DNA of 64,000 nt from Streptomyces xanthochromogenes (GCF_014650455.1 NZ_BMUZ01000016.1:1-64000); one strand, 5' to 3'. Positions 1-8,764 are shown, counted from the stretch's first letter. The notes: a model not told the origin generated them from the letters alone. Translations and numbers: made by a program.

Positions 1-3
1 CCA

Positions 4-207
4 GCGGGTGGCTGCGCCACCCGCACACCCTCCTTGCTGCGCAAGGAGGGTGACAGTCCGTCCGCTGCGCTCCCGGACTGGCGGGACTTCGTCCCGCTAC
101 CAGGCTTCCGCTTCGCTCCAGCCTGGCCGGCGGGTCCGCTGCGCTCCCCCGCCTGACGGCCCTTCCGGCTGCGCCTCCAGGACCGTTGGGGCCCGCTGGC
201 GCGGGCC
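4..207. repeat. Telomere-like array of palindromes at replicon end
   Basis: At least eight hairpins follow each other almost without gaps. The clearest are 4-24 (9-bp arms, loop TGC), 27-51 (11-bp arms, loop TGC), 81-97 (7-bp arms, loop TTC) and 190-207 (7-bp arms, loop TGGC). Others at 54-80, 101-125 and 129-153 have 6-7 bp outer arms around GCTGCGC or GCTTCGC cores, and 159-184 has one mismatch. Closely packed palindromes with TGC/TTC-type loops are the known layout of telomeres of Streptomyces linear chromosomes and plasmids, where the 3' overhang folds for terminal-protein patching. The usual outermost palindrome (CCCGCGG type) is not visible, so a few terminal bases may be missing. Confidence 0.85.
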
Positions 208-262
208 GGGCTGGCTACGAGATGGGGGGGTCGCTCGTTCGTGTGGGTTCTAGTGTAGTGGG

Positions 263-279
263 TGCATCGGATTGATGCA
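263..279. promoter_or_regulatory. Inverted repeat upstream of first gene
   Basis: TGCATC and GATGCA arms are separated by GGATT in the leader between the telomere and the first gene, about 80 bases before its start. It has the size of a dimeric repressor operator. Nothing else identifies the binding protein. Confidence 0.4.
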
Positions 280-359
280 GCATGTACCGTTGGCGAAAAC
301 ACGGGACACCCCCCAACCACCCGGGAACCTCCCAGGAATTCCGAGAGGAACGACCGCAG

Positions 360-1049
360 ATGACCGGTCACCACGAATCTACCGGACCCGATCCCGCGCT
401 GAGCAGCGATTCTCTGCGCCGGGTGAGCCAGTATCAGACGGCGGGCGTGAACGCCCGGTTGAGGATGTTCGCGCTCCTAGAGGCGCAGGGTGTACCCGCG
501 AGCGAGGCGGACGACCTGGTGGCCGCGCTGGAAGCTGGGGCGGTCGCCGGGGCGCAGAGCGAGGTCGTGGAGCTGGACGGCATGGCGCCGCGCCCGCGTG
601 GCCCGGAGTTCGAGGACGGCTGGGATGACGGCGTGACGGCCGTGAGCGAGGCCCTGGTGCGCATCACGGACCGGGAGTGGTCCCGGCGCGGCGGCCGGTC
701 GGCCGGGGCCGCTGAACTGGCCGTACATATCGCGGACGTGAGGCAGCGTGAGCGGGCCGGCCTCGTGCGGCTGGAGAGCTTCGTCCGGGAGAACGTGCTG
801 CCGCGCACCTATCCGCACACCACGCAGCGGCGTCGGGCGCTGGAGGCCCTGGGCGAGGCCGGCGGTCTCTGCACCGCGCGGACGCGGAACGCCGACGGGG
901 ACGTCATCGTCTGCACGCTCGATGCCGGGCACTACGACCCGGAAGACAAGCCGCCTTTCAAGGACGGAAAGCCGGGCGGCTGGCACAAGGCGGATGCGTC
1001 GATCTGGAACGACTTGGGCGCGGCCTGCATTCCGCACGCGGCCCTCTGA
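360..1049 (+). CDS. Telomere-proximal protein of unknown function
   Basis: This 229-residue protein is not recognised. It is mostly polar and probably helical, with an acidic N-terminal half and a C-terminal part that has two cysteines in a CTAR...CTLDAGHYD stretch, a form seen in small actinomycete zinc or DNA-associated proteins. No membrane segment or signal peptide is visible. The ATG at 360 is chosen because AGAGG lies at a suitable distance; the reading frame is open further upstream but that part has no ribosome site. It is the first gene inside the telomere and runs toward the terminal helicase gene 37 bases downstream, so the two probably form one transcript. Confidence 0.75.
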   Translation: MTGHHESTGPDPALSSDSLRRVSQYQTAGVNARLRMFALLEAQGVPASEADDLVAALEAGAVAGAQSEVVELDGMAPRPRGPEFEDGWDDGVTAVSEALVRITDREWSRRGGRSAGAAELAVHIADVRQRERAGLVRLESFVRENVLPRTYPHTTQRRRALEALGEAGGLCTARTRNADGDVIVCTLDAGHYDPEDKPPFKDGKPGGWHKADASIWNDLGAACIPHAAL

Positions 1050-1086
1050 AAAGACCACACGAATTCAGCTCTCGGGGAGACACGGA

Positions 1087-3966
1087 ATGTCAGCGATTCG
1101 GCTCAAGGAACACCAGGTAGATCAGCGGTCGGCGTTTCGTAGGTGGGTGGGATTCCCTGCAAGGTCATCCGTGCCCCCGCAGGGTGCCCGGGGCACGATC
1201 GTGTCAGCGACCGGCTCGGGCAAGACGATCACGGCCGCCGCGTGCGCGCTGGAGAGCTTCGCGGACGGCCGGATCCTCGTCACGGTCCCGACCCTGGACC
1301 TGCTCGCCCAGACCGCCCAGGCGTGGCGCGCGGTGGGCCACCGGGCCCCGATGGTCGCGGTGTGCTCGCTGGAGAACGACGCGGTCCTGAACGAGCTGAG
1401 CGTGCGCACCACCACGAACCCGATCCAGCTGGCCCTGTGGGCCGGGCACGGGCCGGTCATCGTGTTCGCCACCTACGCCTCCCTCGTGGACCGTGAGGAC
1501 ATCGACGCACCCGAGGGCCAGCGGAAGGTTCGCGGGCCGCTGGAGGCCGCGCTGGCAGGCGGGGAGCGGCTCTACGGCCAGCGCATGGACGGCTTTTCGC
1601 TCGCGATCGTGGATGAGGCACACGGAACCGCTGGTGATCTTGGCCGTCCGTGGGCCGCGATCCACGACAACGCCCGCATCCCGGCGGACTTCCGGCTGTA
1701 CCTGACCGCGACCCCGCGCATCCTCGCCGCGGCCCGCCCCCAGAAGGGCGCGGACGGCCAGGAGGCGGAGCTCGCGACCATGGCCGACGACCCGGATGGA
1801 ACCTACGGCGCCTGGCTCGCAGAGCTAGGCCTGAGCGAGGCGATCGAGCGCGAAATCCTTGCCGGCTTCGAGATCGACGTGCTCGAAATCCGGGACCCCT
1901 CGCCGGTTCTCGGGGAGTCCGAGGAGGCGCAGCGGGGCCGGCGCCTGGCCCTGTTGCAGACCGCGCTCCTGGAGCACGCCGCCGCGTACAACCTGCGTAC
2001 GGTCATGACATTCCACCAGAAGGTCGAAGAGGCCCGCGCGTTCGCGGACAAGCTCCCCGAGACGGCTGCCGCGCTGTACCTGAACGACACCTCCGACGCC
2101 GACCTGGCCGCCGCCGACAAGCTGCCGAAGTCCTCCATCGACGCGGACTTCTACGAACTGGAAGCCGGCCGCCACGTACCCCCGGACCGGGTCTGGTCGG
2201 CCTGGCTGTGCGGCGACCACACCGTCGCCGAACGGCGCGAGAAGATCCGCCAGTTCGCCAACGGCATCAACGCCGCCGGACGCCGAGTCCACCGCGCCTT
2301 CCTCGCCAGCGTTCGCGTCCTCGGGGAAGGCGTCGACATCACCGGGGAGCGGGGCGTGGAGGCGATCTGCTTCGCGGACACCCGCGGCTCGCAGGTGGAG
2401 ATCGTCCAGAACATCGGCCGCGCGCTCCGGCTCAACCGCGACGGCAGCACGAAGGTCGCGCGAATCATCGTGCCGGTCTTCCTGGAGCCGAACGAGGACC
2501 CGACGGACATGGTCGCCAGTGCCTCGTTCCGCCCCCTTGTAGCGGTCCTCCAGGGCCTGCGCTCGCATGACGAGCGCCTGGTCGAGCAGCTGGCCTCCCG
2601 CGCCCTCACCAGCGGCAAGCGCAAAGTCCACGTCCAGCGCGATGAGGACGGGCGGATCGTCGGGGCCGGCGGTGAGAGCGACGGCGAGGACCAGGAACAC
2701 GACGGCGACACCGACGCCGCTGCCGAATCCGCGCTGCTGCACTTCTCCAGCCCGCGCGACGCCGCCACCATCGCGGCCTTCCTCCGTACGCGGGTGTACC
2801 GGCCGGAGTCCCTGGTCTGGCTGGAGGGCTACCAAGCCCTGATCCGCTGGCGCAGGGAGAACGAGATCACCGGCGTCCACGCCGTTCCCTACGACGTCGA
2901 GGTCGAAGTGGGGGTCACGAAGTCGTTTCCGCTTGGCCGCTGGGTGCATCAGCAACGGAAGGCGCTGCGGGCGGGCGAGCTGGAGGACCGGCGCAAGACG
3001 CTGCTGGACGCCCCGGAGGCCGGAATGGTGTGGGAGCCGGGCGAGGAGGCGTGGGAGAACAAGCTCGCCGCGCTGCGGTCCTACCGGCGGGCCACCGGGC
3101 ACCTCGCGCCGCGTCAGGACGCGGTGTGGGGCGAAGGCGCGGGTGACGACGGACAGTTGGCTGTCGGGCAGTTCCTCGCCAACCTCCGGCGGAAAGGCGG
3201 CCTCGGGAAGGACGCGGTCCGGGCGGCGAAGCGCGCGCAGCAGCTCACCGAGATCGACCAGGACTGGAACTGCCCCTGGCCCCTCAACTGGCAACGCCAC
3301 TACCGCGTCCTCGCCGACCTGGCCGACGCCGACGGCCAGCTGCCCCACATCGCACCCGGCGTGCTGATGGACGGCGACGACATCGGCAAGTGGAGGTGGC
3401 GTCAGCAGGAACCGGGCACCTGGGCGCAACTCCTGCCCGAGCAGCGCGAGCGTCTGCCCGCCCTGGGCATCCGCGGCGCCACCCTCCCCCTGACCGCCGC
3501 CGCCCCGGCGGAGCTCGCCGCGGCGCCGGCCGACGCGGCCAAGGGCCCAAAGAAGGCCGGGAGCAAGGCGGAGGCGGCTTTCCAGCGGGGCCTGGCGGCT
3601 CTGGCGCAGTGGGTGGAGCGGGAAGGGCAGCGGGCGGTGCCGAGGGGGCACAGCGAGACGATCACGGTCGACGGTGAGGCGGAGCCGGTGATCGTGAAGC
3701 TGGGTGTGTGGAATTCGAACGTCAAGTCGAGGCGGGACAAGCTGAGCGCCGCCCAGCTCGCCGCCCTGGCCGCGCTGGGCATGGACTGGGCGGGCGCGGT
3801 CCCGGCTCCCGAGGCTGCCCCGGAACCCGCGCCGCCCGCGGTCCCGACGAAGCGGCCACAGCGTAACCACCACGATGAGTGCGACAAGACGCTTTACGCG
3901 GGCGGGACCTGCACCTGCGACCTCATCGAGCAGTACGGGCCACCCTCCGAACGCGACGACTACTGA
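1087..3966 (+). CDS. DEAH-box helicase with helicase-associated repeats, telomere-terminal (TtrA-like)
   Basis: A 959-residue superfamily 2 helicase. Walker A ATGSGKT is at residues 41-47, the DEAH box (VDEAH) near 178, TATPR about 25 residues later, and the arginine-finger motif QNIGRALR near 440. The C-terminal half carries tryptophan-rich helicase-associated (HA) repeats typical of actinomycete plasmid helicases. The start at 1087 follows a GGGGAGA site; the frame stays open upstream but is non-coding there. Helicase-like genes in this position, next to the end of linear replicons, are known in Streptomyces (ttrA family) and are linked to conjugal transfer and end function. Assignment to that family rests on position and domain type, not alignment. 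Confidence 0.85.
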   Translation: MSAIRLKEHQVDQRSAFRRWVGFPARSSVPPQGARGTIVSATGSGKTITAAACALESFADGRILVTVPTLDLLAQTAQAWRAVGHRAPMVAVCSLENDAVLNELSVRTTTNPIQLALWAGHGPVIVFATYASLVDREDIDAPEGQRKVRGPLEAALAGGERLYGQRMDGFSLAIVDEAHGTAGDLGRPWAAIHDNARIPADFRLYLTATPRILAAARPQKGADGQEAELATMADDPDGTYGAWLAELGLSEAIEREILAGFEIDVLEIRDPSPVLGESEEAQRGRRLALLQTALLEHAAAYNLRTVMTFHQKVEEARAFADKLPETAAALYLNDTSDADLAAADKLPKSSIDADFYELEAGRHVPPDRVWSAWLCGDHTVAERREKIRQFANGINAAGRRVHRAFLASVRVLGEGVDITGERGVEAICFADTRGSQVEIVQNIGRALRLNRDGSTKVARIIVPVFLEPNEDPTDMVASASFRPLVAVLQGLRSHDERLVEQLASRALTSGKRKVHVQRDEDGRIVGAGGESDGEDQEHDGDTDAAAESALLHFSSPRDAATIAAFLRTRVYRPESLVWLEGYQALIRWRRENEITGVHAVPYDVEVEVGVTKSFPLGRWVHQQRKALRAGELEDRRKTLLDAPEAGMVWEPGEEAWENKLAALRSYRRATGHLAPRQDAVWGEGAGDDGQLAVGQFLANLRRKGGLGKDAVRAAKRAQQLTEIDQDWNCPWPLNWQRHYRVLADLADADGQLPHIAPGVLMDGDDIGKWRWRQQEPGTWAQLLPEQRERLPALGIRGATLPLTAAAPAELAAAPADAAKGPKKAGSKAEAAFQRGLAALAQWVEREGQRAVPRGHSETITVDGEAEPVIVKLGVWNSNVKSRRDKLSAAQLAALAALGMDWAGAVPAPEAAPEPAPPAVPTKRPQRNHHDECDKTLYAGGTCTCDLIEQYGPPSERDDY

Positions 3967-4370
3967 TTACCCCTTCCTCACGACCGGACCCCGGGACCGC
4001 CAAGGCCCGGGGTCAACACGCGGCCGCGCAGCTCATTTCGGGGGTTCCCGCAGGTCAGATGTAAAACGCAGGGCGTTGCGCTCGTGTTGGGCGGTGGTGT
4101 TACATCGGGTGTTGCAGCCAAACGGGCGAAGTGACACCGGCTCATCCCCCGCTCGGTGTGACACCTATAGGCGGTGCGCGCTGATGCCGGTCCGCGCGGC
4201 GGCGAACGTCGGAGGCGACGCCGCGGGCGTGGCCAATCTGCTCGTATCCCATCCGCAAGCGTGTCCTCACCGGTTCATGCGGAGACGGCCTTCGTACAGC
4301 TCGCGATCCAGCAAGAACTCCGCTTCTCCATCAGGGTGTCTGCCCCCGGATGCGCCTTATCGCTTGATAC
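3967..4370. other. Intergenic region between convergent genes; GTGACACC repeats
   Basis: No credible gene. GTGACACC occurs at 4131-4138 and again at 4158-4165, where it forms the palindrome GGTGTGACACC (4155-4165). A TGTAA ... TTACA pair brackets 4060-4113 and three GTGTT words lie between 4084 and 4120. These could be operator sites but they do not sit in front of an obvious start codon. Confidence 0.4.
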
Positions 4371-5729
4371 CTACTCCGGGTCGCCTCCCTCATAAGCCCA
4401 GGGAACGAACACCTGCTTCATGTCAAGTGCCAGCCTCTCTGCAGGAATGGGGAGAGATCGCTGCACTTTGCCGCTGACGTTCGTTGCTGTGGCTCGCCAC
4501 TGTCCGGAGAACACGACCTCGGGTGCTTCCTGTGCGCTGTATACCGTGATTGGGGTGAGCGTGACGGTTTCGTGAGGGCGTAGGTTCACCGGCAGAAAGC
4601 GCACGATGGTGCAGCCTTCTTCCTGCTCGATGGCGGGTGAGGGCAGAGGCGGCAGCAATGCTCGGATGGGTGGCATGCCTGTAAGCATCCTGATGGAAGG
4701 GGCGGCCGTGCCGTACTTTCTGGGCGGGTGGGGCCAGCCGACCTTGTCGTCCTCGTCCGTCGCATGCGCCCAGACCGTGTCGGGAAGGCTAAGTACGACC
4801 TCGACCTTGGTGAGGTTGTCTTCGCTGGGGTTGGTGAGCCTGAGCGTCAGGGGCTTCCCGGCGTCGTGGATCGCATGTACCAAGGACTGCTGCATTGCGG
4901 CGTCGTAATCACGCAGGTACTGATCGACTTCTTCACGGAAGTCCTCGGGAGAGCGTCGGTCAGCAGGCTTCATCATGCGATAGACATCGGAGACCTGGGC
5001 GTACGCGCCGAACGCGCTCGCGGCACGGTCCTTCCCCGTCGGCTTGCCGGTACCGAGCTGCTCCATCTGCTCTTCGCGGAGAAATTCGAGGATCTTGACG
5101 CGCATGTCCTGAGTGGGCGGCACTAGGGCGACGGCCCCGGCGGCGAGACTGACGTCCACGGTCACGCGCTTGGCCGCGCGCCGGGCCCGCTCGGAGAGCG
5201 CGTCGATCTCAGTTGGGCGAGCGGGCATTGTCTTGCCGCTGTATCGGTGAAAGACGGTGCCGGGGTAGAAGTTCTGGTGCTCTTTGCAGAGCGGGTGCAC
5301 CGGGTCACCCCAACGTGGAGGGAAAACGTCGACGATCATGACGTTCCGCGCTTCGTCACCGTTGTCGAAAGGAACGTAGGTGAACTGATAGCGGTCGAAG
5401 GTTCCTAGGTAGCGCCCTAGCCAGGCATCCACCTTCTCGACGTCGTGCGTTTCGACTCCATGGAGAGCCCCTTCCTCAACACCTACGACGAGGTACGCGT
5501 GCCCGTCAGCCCACTGCGCTGCAACGTCAGGCATGCGGTTGGCGAACCCAAGGATCGCCTTCGAGACGGAGAAGGCCCCCTCGGCCCTCGCCACGTCCAG
5601 ACGAGACTTCCATTCCAGCCAGCGCGTTTCGTCAGCACTGCTTGCTCCGAGAATGGCGTTGATCAACGCCTGCTGTCTCTTCAGCCCAACTACCGGCTGG
5701 TCAGCCTCAAAGTTCAGGGTCATGGTCAC
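4371..5729 (-). CDS. AlbA_2 (Schlafen-type) domain ATP-binding protein
   Basis: This 452-residue protein has an N-terminal AlbA_2 domain: the E-x-K signature appears as EWKSRLD near residue 39, followed by a conserved AILGFANRMPD helix and the GHAYLVVGVEEG strand at about 65-95. AlbA_2 domains are found in transcription regulators and in nucleases or ATPases of Schlafen type, several of them in anti-phage loci. The C-terminal half (from about 200) is a long helical region, then a beta-rich part, not recognised. GTG at 5729 has GAGGA six bases before it; an in-frame ATG two codons on is possible. It stands alone, convergent with the helicase gene, so a stand-alone defence or regulatory role is only a guess. 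Confidence 0.7.
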   Translation of the reverse strand: MTMTLNFEADQPVVGLKRQQALINAILGASSADETRWLEWKSRLDVARAEGAFSVSKAILGFANRMPDVAAQWADGHAYLVVGVEEGALHGVETHDVEKVDAWLGRYLGTFDRYQFTYVPFDNGDEARNVMIVDVFPPRWGDPVHPLCKEHQNFYPGTVFHRYSGKTMPARPTEIDALSERARRAAKRVTVDVSLAAGAVALVPPTQDMRVKILEFLREEQMEQLGTGKPTGKDRAASAFGAYAQVSDVYRMMKPADRRSPEDFREEVDQYLRDYDAAMQQSLVHAIHDAGKPLTLRLTNPSEDNLTKVEVVLSLPDTVWAHATDEDDKVGWPHPPRKYGTAAPSIRMLTGMPPIRALLPPLPSPAIEQEEGCTIVRFLPVNLRPHETVTLTPITVYSAQEAPEVVFSGQWRATATNVSGKVQRSLPIPAERLALDMKQVFVPWAYEGGDPE

Positions 5730-6136
5730 TCAGATTCCTCGTCGCCCTTCGAGCCACAAGCATGACGGGGCGCCCGCCTCACAGACCACCCAATTCACCA
5801 AATCAGGTCCGGCGCATCTGCGATTTTGCGCGCTGCGTGGATGGTTGCAATCCCGCACAGCGTCTGCCATCTACGGAGTTGCCCAGGCCACGGCTGGTCG
5901 CGCTTCCAGCCGCAGCCGGACAGCTCACTTCGATCCGGGCTCCCGGTCCGTCAGGCGGCCCGCCACAGGCGGAGCCCTCCTGGCAGCCGATCCCCGCTGT
6001 GCCCGCCAGACCAAGCCCCCACCCTCCTTTCTTGATCATCAGGCGCAGGGGCCCGGGTAGAAGGGGATGCCTGACCTCCCACCATGCCCTGGCTGAGAGC
6101 CTGGCCTGCGAGTGTCTGGCAGTCTCCGGAACCAGG

Positions 6137-6196
6137 GCGCAACAGATAGCGCAGGAGATGGCGCAACACGTTGTGCAGCAGATTGCGCAACAGGTA
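6137..6196. repeat. Five tandem 12-bp repeats (iteron-like)
   Basis: Five head-to-tail 12-mers share the pattern GCGCAACAGATT: units begin at 6137, 6149, 6161, 6173 and 6185. Units 1, 3 and 5 start GCGCAACA, unit 2 GCGCAGGA and unit 4 GTGCAGCA. Unit 12 bp is near one helical turn, as in iteron arrays bound by plasmid initiators or repressors. Translated on either strand the array would give a four-residue repeat, but neither frame looks like a real gene. Confidence 0.7.
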
Positions 6197-6370
6197 CGTC
6201 ATGGCTCCCCCGAGAGCGCGCGGACCACGTCGTCCTTGTTCTCGATGGCGCGATGCGCTCAGCCAGGCGGCCGCTCCTCGATGCGCCGGCGTCCGGCGAC
6301 ATCGGCCGCCACTGCGCACAGGCGCCTGGTCGGTCTTCTCGGCACTCGCCGGTTCCCGCCCGGACATCCA

Positions 6371-6409
6371 TGGAGGGGGCTATGGAGGGGCCCTCCACAG
6401 CCCCCTCCA
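6371..6409. repeat. Long palindrome, copy A (left end)
   Basis: Arms of 19 bp, TGGAGGGGGCTATGGAGGG and its complement with one mismatch, meet around a single G. The same palindrome with perfect arms stands before the transfer operon at 46459-46500. It lies between the 12-bp repeats and the sigma-factor fragment, just past the fragment's stop codon, so it could act as a terminator there, but the sequence conservation with the distant copy argues for protein recognition. Confidence 0.75.
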
Positions 6410-6441
6410 GACTTCCGGTGCCCGGCCGCCCGGTGCCGGGG

Positions 6442-6777
6442 TCACTGCCGGCACTCCCACTCGGCCGCATCATCAGGCCGGGGCAACAGCGAGATCGGCT
6501 CAGGGACCTCTTCGACCGGTTCCTCTCGTACATCCGAGAACTTCCGTACCAGATCGTGGGAGGCGACCCTGAAGACCCACGGCCGCGGGTGCTGGATCTC
6601 ATCCCACCGCTGATAGGCCTTCATCATCGATTGCTGGGCGATGTCCGCAGCGTCGGCCACATTGGCGCCCTGATTGACCAGAAACGCGACCAGCATGCGC
6701 ACCGTGTCGCGGTCGCCCCAATATTTCCACGGAGGATCTCTTTGAAGCCGCTGGCGGGACGCCCACCCTAAAGCCAC
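6442..6777 (-). CDS. Truncated sigma-70 family (ECF-like) protein, region 2 only
   Basis: The 111-residue product matches sigma region 2 of ECF factors: a helix with NVADAADIAQQSMMKAYQRWD, then HPRPWVFRVASHDLVRKF, the core-binding and -10 recognition part. An intact ECF factor is about 170-200 residues and has a region 4 helix-turn-helix; here the frame ends after an acidic, proline-rich tail. Start GTG at 6777 is uncertain. It may be a remnant, or a stand-alone region 2 protein that interferes with core polymerase binding. The long palindrome begins shortly after the stop. Confidence 0.55.
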   Translation of the reverse strand: MALGWASRQRLQRDPPWKYWGDRDTVRMLVAFLVNQGANVADAADIAQQSMMKAYQRWDEIQHPRPWVFRVASHDLVRKFSDVREEPVEEVPEPISLLPRPDDAAEWECRQ

Positions 6778-6818
6778 GCGGTGACACCCCAGCAGGCGCA
6801 GTCAAAGCTGACCTCTTG

Positions 6819-7610
6819 CTATCGGGTGGCGATGAGGGCTTCGGTGCGGATCGTTTCCTCGTACCGGCCCGAGGGGTCGTATGCCAGGAGCGCGCGGCGC
6901 AGGTCTTCCTCGAAGGCTTCCCGCCGGTCCCCGAGCTGGGCCGGTGTGGAGTAGGAGTTGCTCAGCTGAAGGCCGATCAGCTCCTCCGTGCTGCGCACCA
7001 CCACCTGGTCGAACGGCACCACTTCGACCGTGGGGAACGGGGAGCGCTCCAACGTGGTCTGGTAGGTCTCCTGCGGCTCGGGATATGTCCCGCTTCCGGC
7101 CCGGCGGGCCGCTCCTAGGTAGGCGGCTCGGACTTCGGCGACTACGGGGGCCCAGCCGGGCAGCGCGGTGGTGCCGGGCGGCCCGGCCGAGAGGATGACG
7201 ATGCCTGCCTGCTCGGTGGTGACCCAGCTGAGGTCGTCCAGGACCTGGATGCGGTCCATCCAGTGGTACGACTTTGCCATGACCACCAGGTCGAGCGGCG
7301 GTAGGCGTAGGGAGAGCAGGGCGTTGGAGTCGCCCTGCTGCCACCGGATGTTGTGGATGCCTCGTTCGCCGGCGAGCAGCCGGCCCTGTTCGAGCATCCC
7401 GGCCGCCGGGTCGACGGCGACCACGGTGGCGACCAGGCCGGCCAGCTCCAGGGCAACGGTACCCGGACCACAGCCCAGGTCGAGGACGTGCTGCGTGCCA
7501 TCCAGGGCGAACCGGTCGGTGAGCAATGCGTACAGGCCGTCAGGGTACCGGGGGCGGAAGCGGGCGTAGTGGTGCTCTGCGGATACGAAGGCATGCGGAT
7601 CAGCGGTCAT
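6819..7610 (-). CDS. Class I SAM-dependent methyltransferase
   Basis: A 263-residue Rossmann-fold methyltransferase. Motif I is VLDLGCGPGT near residue 42-51, with the acidic AVDPAAGML loop after it and a QGDSNAL motif near 98. Of the same general type as small-molecule or ubiquinone/menaquinone-like methyltransferases; the substrate cannot be told. It is the last gene of the leftward operon that begins with the histidine phosphatase, 56 bases after the nucleotidyltransferase, and so probably modifies the product of the kinase and nucleotidyltransferase. Confidence 0.8.
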   Translation of the reverse strand: MTADPHAFVSAEHHYARFRPRYPDGLYALLTDRFALDGTQHVLDLGCGPGTVALELAGLVATVVAVDPAAGMLEQGRLLAGERGIHNIRWQQGDSNALLSLRLPPLDLVVMAKSYHWMDRIQVLDDLSWVTTEQAGIVILSAGPPGTTALPGWAPVVAEVRAAYLGAARRAGSGTYPEPQETYQTTLERSPFPTVEVVPFDQVVVRSTEELIGLQLSNSYSTPAQLGDRREAFEEDLRRALLAYDPSGRYEETIRTEALIATR

Positions 7611-7666
7611 CGCGGACCTCCAGGAGAGGGGAAGGGCCGGGGCAGTGCAGGGCGAGCCGGGCGGGG

Positions 7667-8764
7667 TCAGCGGGCGAGGTTGGCGAGGTAGCTCTCGGTG
7701 GCGCTCCAGGGTGTGAGTTCGATGCCGAATCCGCCGGTGCCGGTGGGGCCCTGGATGTGGACGAGGCGCCCGGACAGGTGGACGGTGTCGCCCTGGCGGA
7801 ACGCGCCGGTGTAGGCCCCGAGGTAGCTGCGCAGGTGTGTGATGCGGCGGGCGAAGACGTCAGCCTCGTCGATCGTGGACGCGATGACCGTTTCGACCTC
7901 GATGCCGTAGAGCGCCGGCGTCGCCAGGCCTTCGCGGTGGTCGGTGATCCGGGCGAGCACGCTGATCTGCCCGACTTCCTGCGCGATCACGTCGTGGAAG
8001 GTCCGGTCGCCGTCGGCGCGCAGCGGTTCGCAGTTGATGTGTGCCCCGGCCCTGGTGGTCAGCCCTTGCAGTTTTCGGGCCTCTTGGCGCAGCAGCATGT
8101 CGAAGGAGGACCCGGCCATGTACTTGGCGCGGCGCAGGTACAGCCGGGTCAGGTTCTCGCCCTCGTACGGGTGGATCAGTGACCGCTGGGTGAACAAGGT
8201 CTGGGCTGCCTCGTAGCCGCGGGGGCCGTAGCAGACCAGGTCGATGTCCGAGCGGGCGCCCGCCACGCCGACGAGGAAGGAGCCGGTGACGCCGATGACG
8301 TCGCCGGCCTCCTGGTCCACGATCCAGCCGATGATGGCGAGCAGGTCCTTGCTGACTGCGGAGCCGTCCAGCAGCTCGGGCGACTCGTGCAGGGCCGTCA
8401 GGGCTTGCCGGCACGAGTAGTGCAGGACGACGTCCTCGCGGGGCACGCCGGTGATCACGCACCCGATCACGGGTGAGTAGACGTAGCACTCGGGGCGGTC
8501 GGCGAGGATCCCGAACGCCTTCGAGACGACCGTGTTCTGCCGGTAGGTCTTTCCGAACAGCGTCCGGTCGCCGCGCTCGTCGGGGTAGTACTTCACGTAC
8601 CCCAGCCAGTGCGAGCCCGGGTGGACGTCGCCGATCACTTTGAAGATGACGCCCGACCGGTCCAGTAGGTAGTCCCGGTCACGGACGGCCGGGAGCGCCC
8701 TGCCCAGCGGTGAAGCCGTCGAAGGTCGGGAAGCGAGCGGTGTCGATGTTCCCGGTGCGCTCAT
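7667..8764 (-). CDS. Predicted nucleotidyltransferase (pol-beta-like fold)
   Basis: A 365-residue protein with the minimal nucleotidyltransferase signature GVTGSFLVGVAGARSDIDL near residues 160-180, where GS and DxD are the nucleotide and metal ligands. The N-terminal part (VIGDVHPGSHWLGYVKYYPD, YSPVIGCVITGVP) resembles an orphan nucleotidyltransferase family better known from archaea; the C-terminal part looks like a small beta domain that could bind nucleic acid or a carrier. The start at 8764 has AGGA ten bases upstream but makes an unusually long 86-base overlap with the kinase gene; no better start codon is available soon after, so the true start is uncertain. Substrate unknown. Confidence 0.75.
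   Translation of the reverse strand: MSAPGTSTPLASRPSTASPLGRALPAVRDRDYLLDRSGVIFKVIGDVHPGSHWLGYVKYYPDERGDRTLFGKTYRQNTVVSKAFGILADRPECYVYSPVIGCVITGVPREDVVLHYSCRQALTALHESPELLDGSAVSKDLLAIIGWIVDQEAGDVIGVTGSFLVGVAGARSDIDLVCYGPRGYEAAQTLFTQRSLIHPYEGENLTRLYLRRAKYMAGSSFDMLLRQEARKLQGLTTRAGAHINCEPLRADGDRTFHDVIAQEVGQISVLARITDHREGLATPALYGIEVETVIASTIDEADVFARRITHLRSYLGAYTGAFRQGDTVHLSGRLVHIQGPTGTGGFGIELTPWSATESYLANLAR

Larger units (their letters stand above)
5730..6441. other. Non-coding stretch with repeats and a palindrome
   Basis: About 700 bases without a convincing gene. Open frames on both strands are present but lack ribosome sites and sensible composition. The stretch contains a tandem 12-bp repeat array and a 39-bp palindrome, listed separately, and looks like a control or recognition region rather than decayed coding DNA. 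Confidence 0.5.

Noticed and set aside
748..1086. Upstream extension of the helicase frame
   Set aside because: Overlaps the 360-1049 gene in another frame, lacks a ribosome site and coding character; GGGGAGA supports the start at 1087.
6110..6200. Repeat peptide (AQQI-type or LLR-type) encoded by the 12-bp array
   Set aside because: Neither frame has a start with ribosome site or plausible flanking protein; better seen as a DNA repeat.
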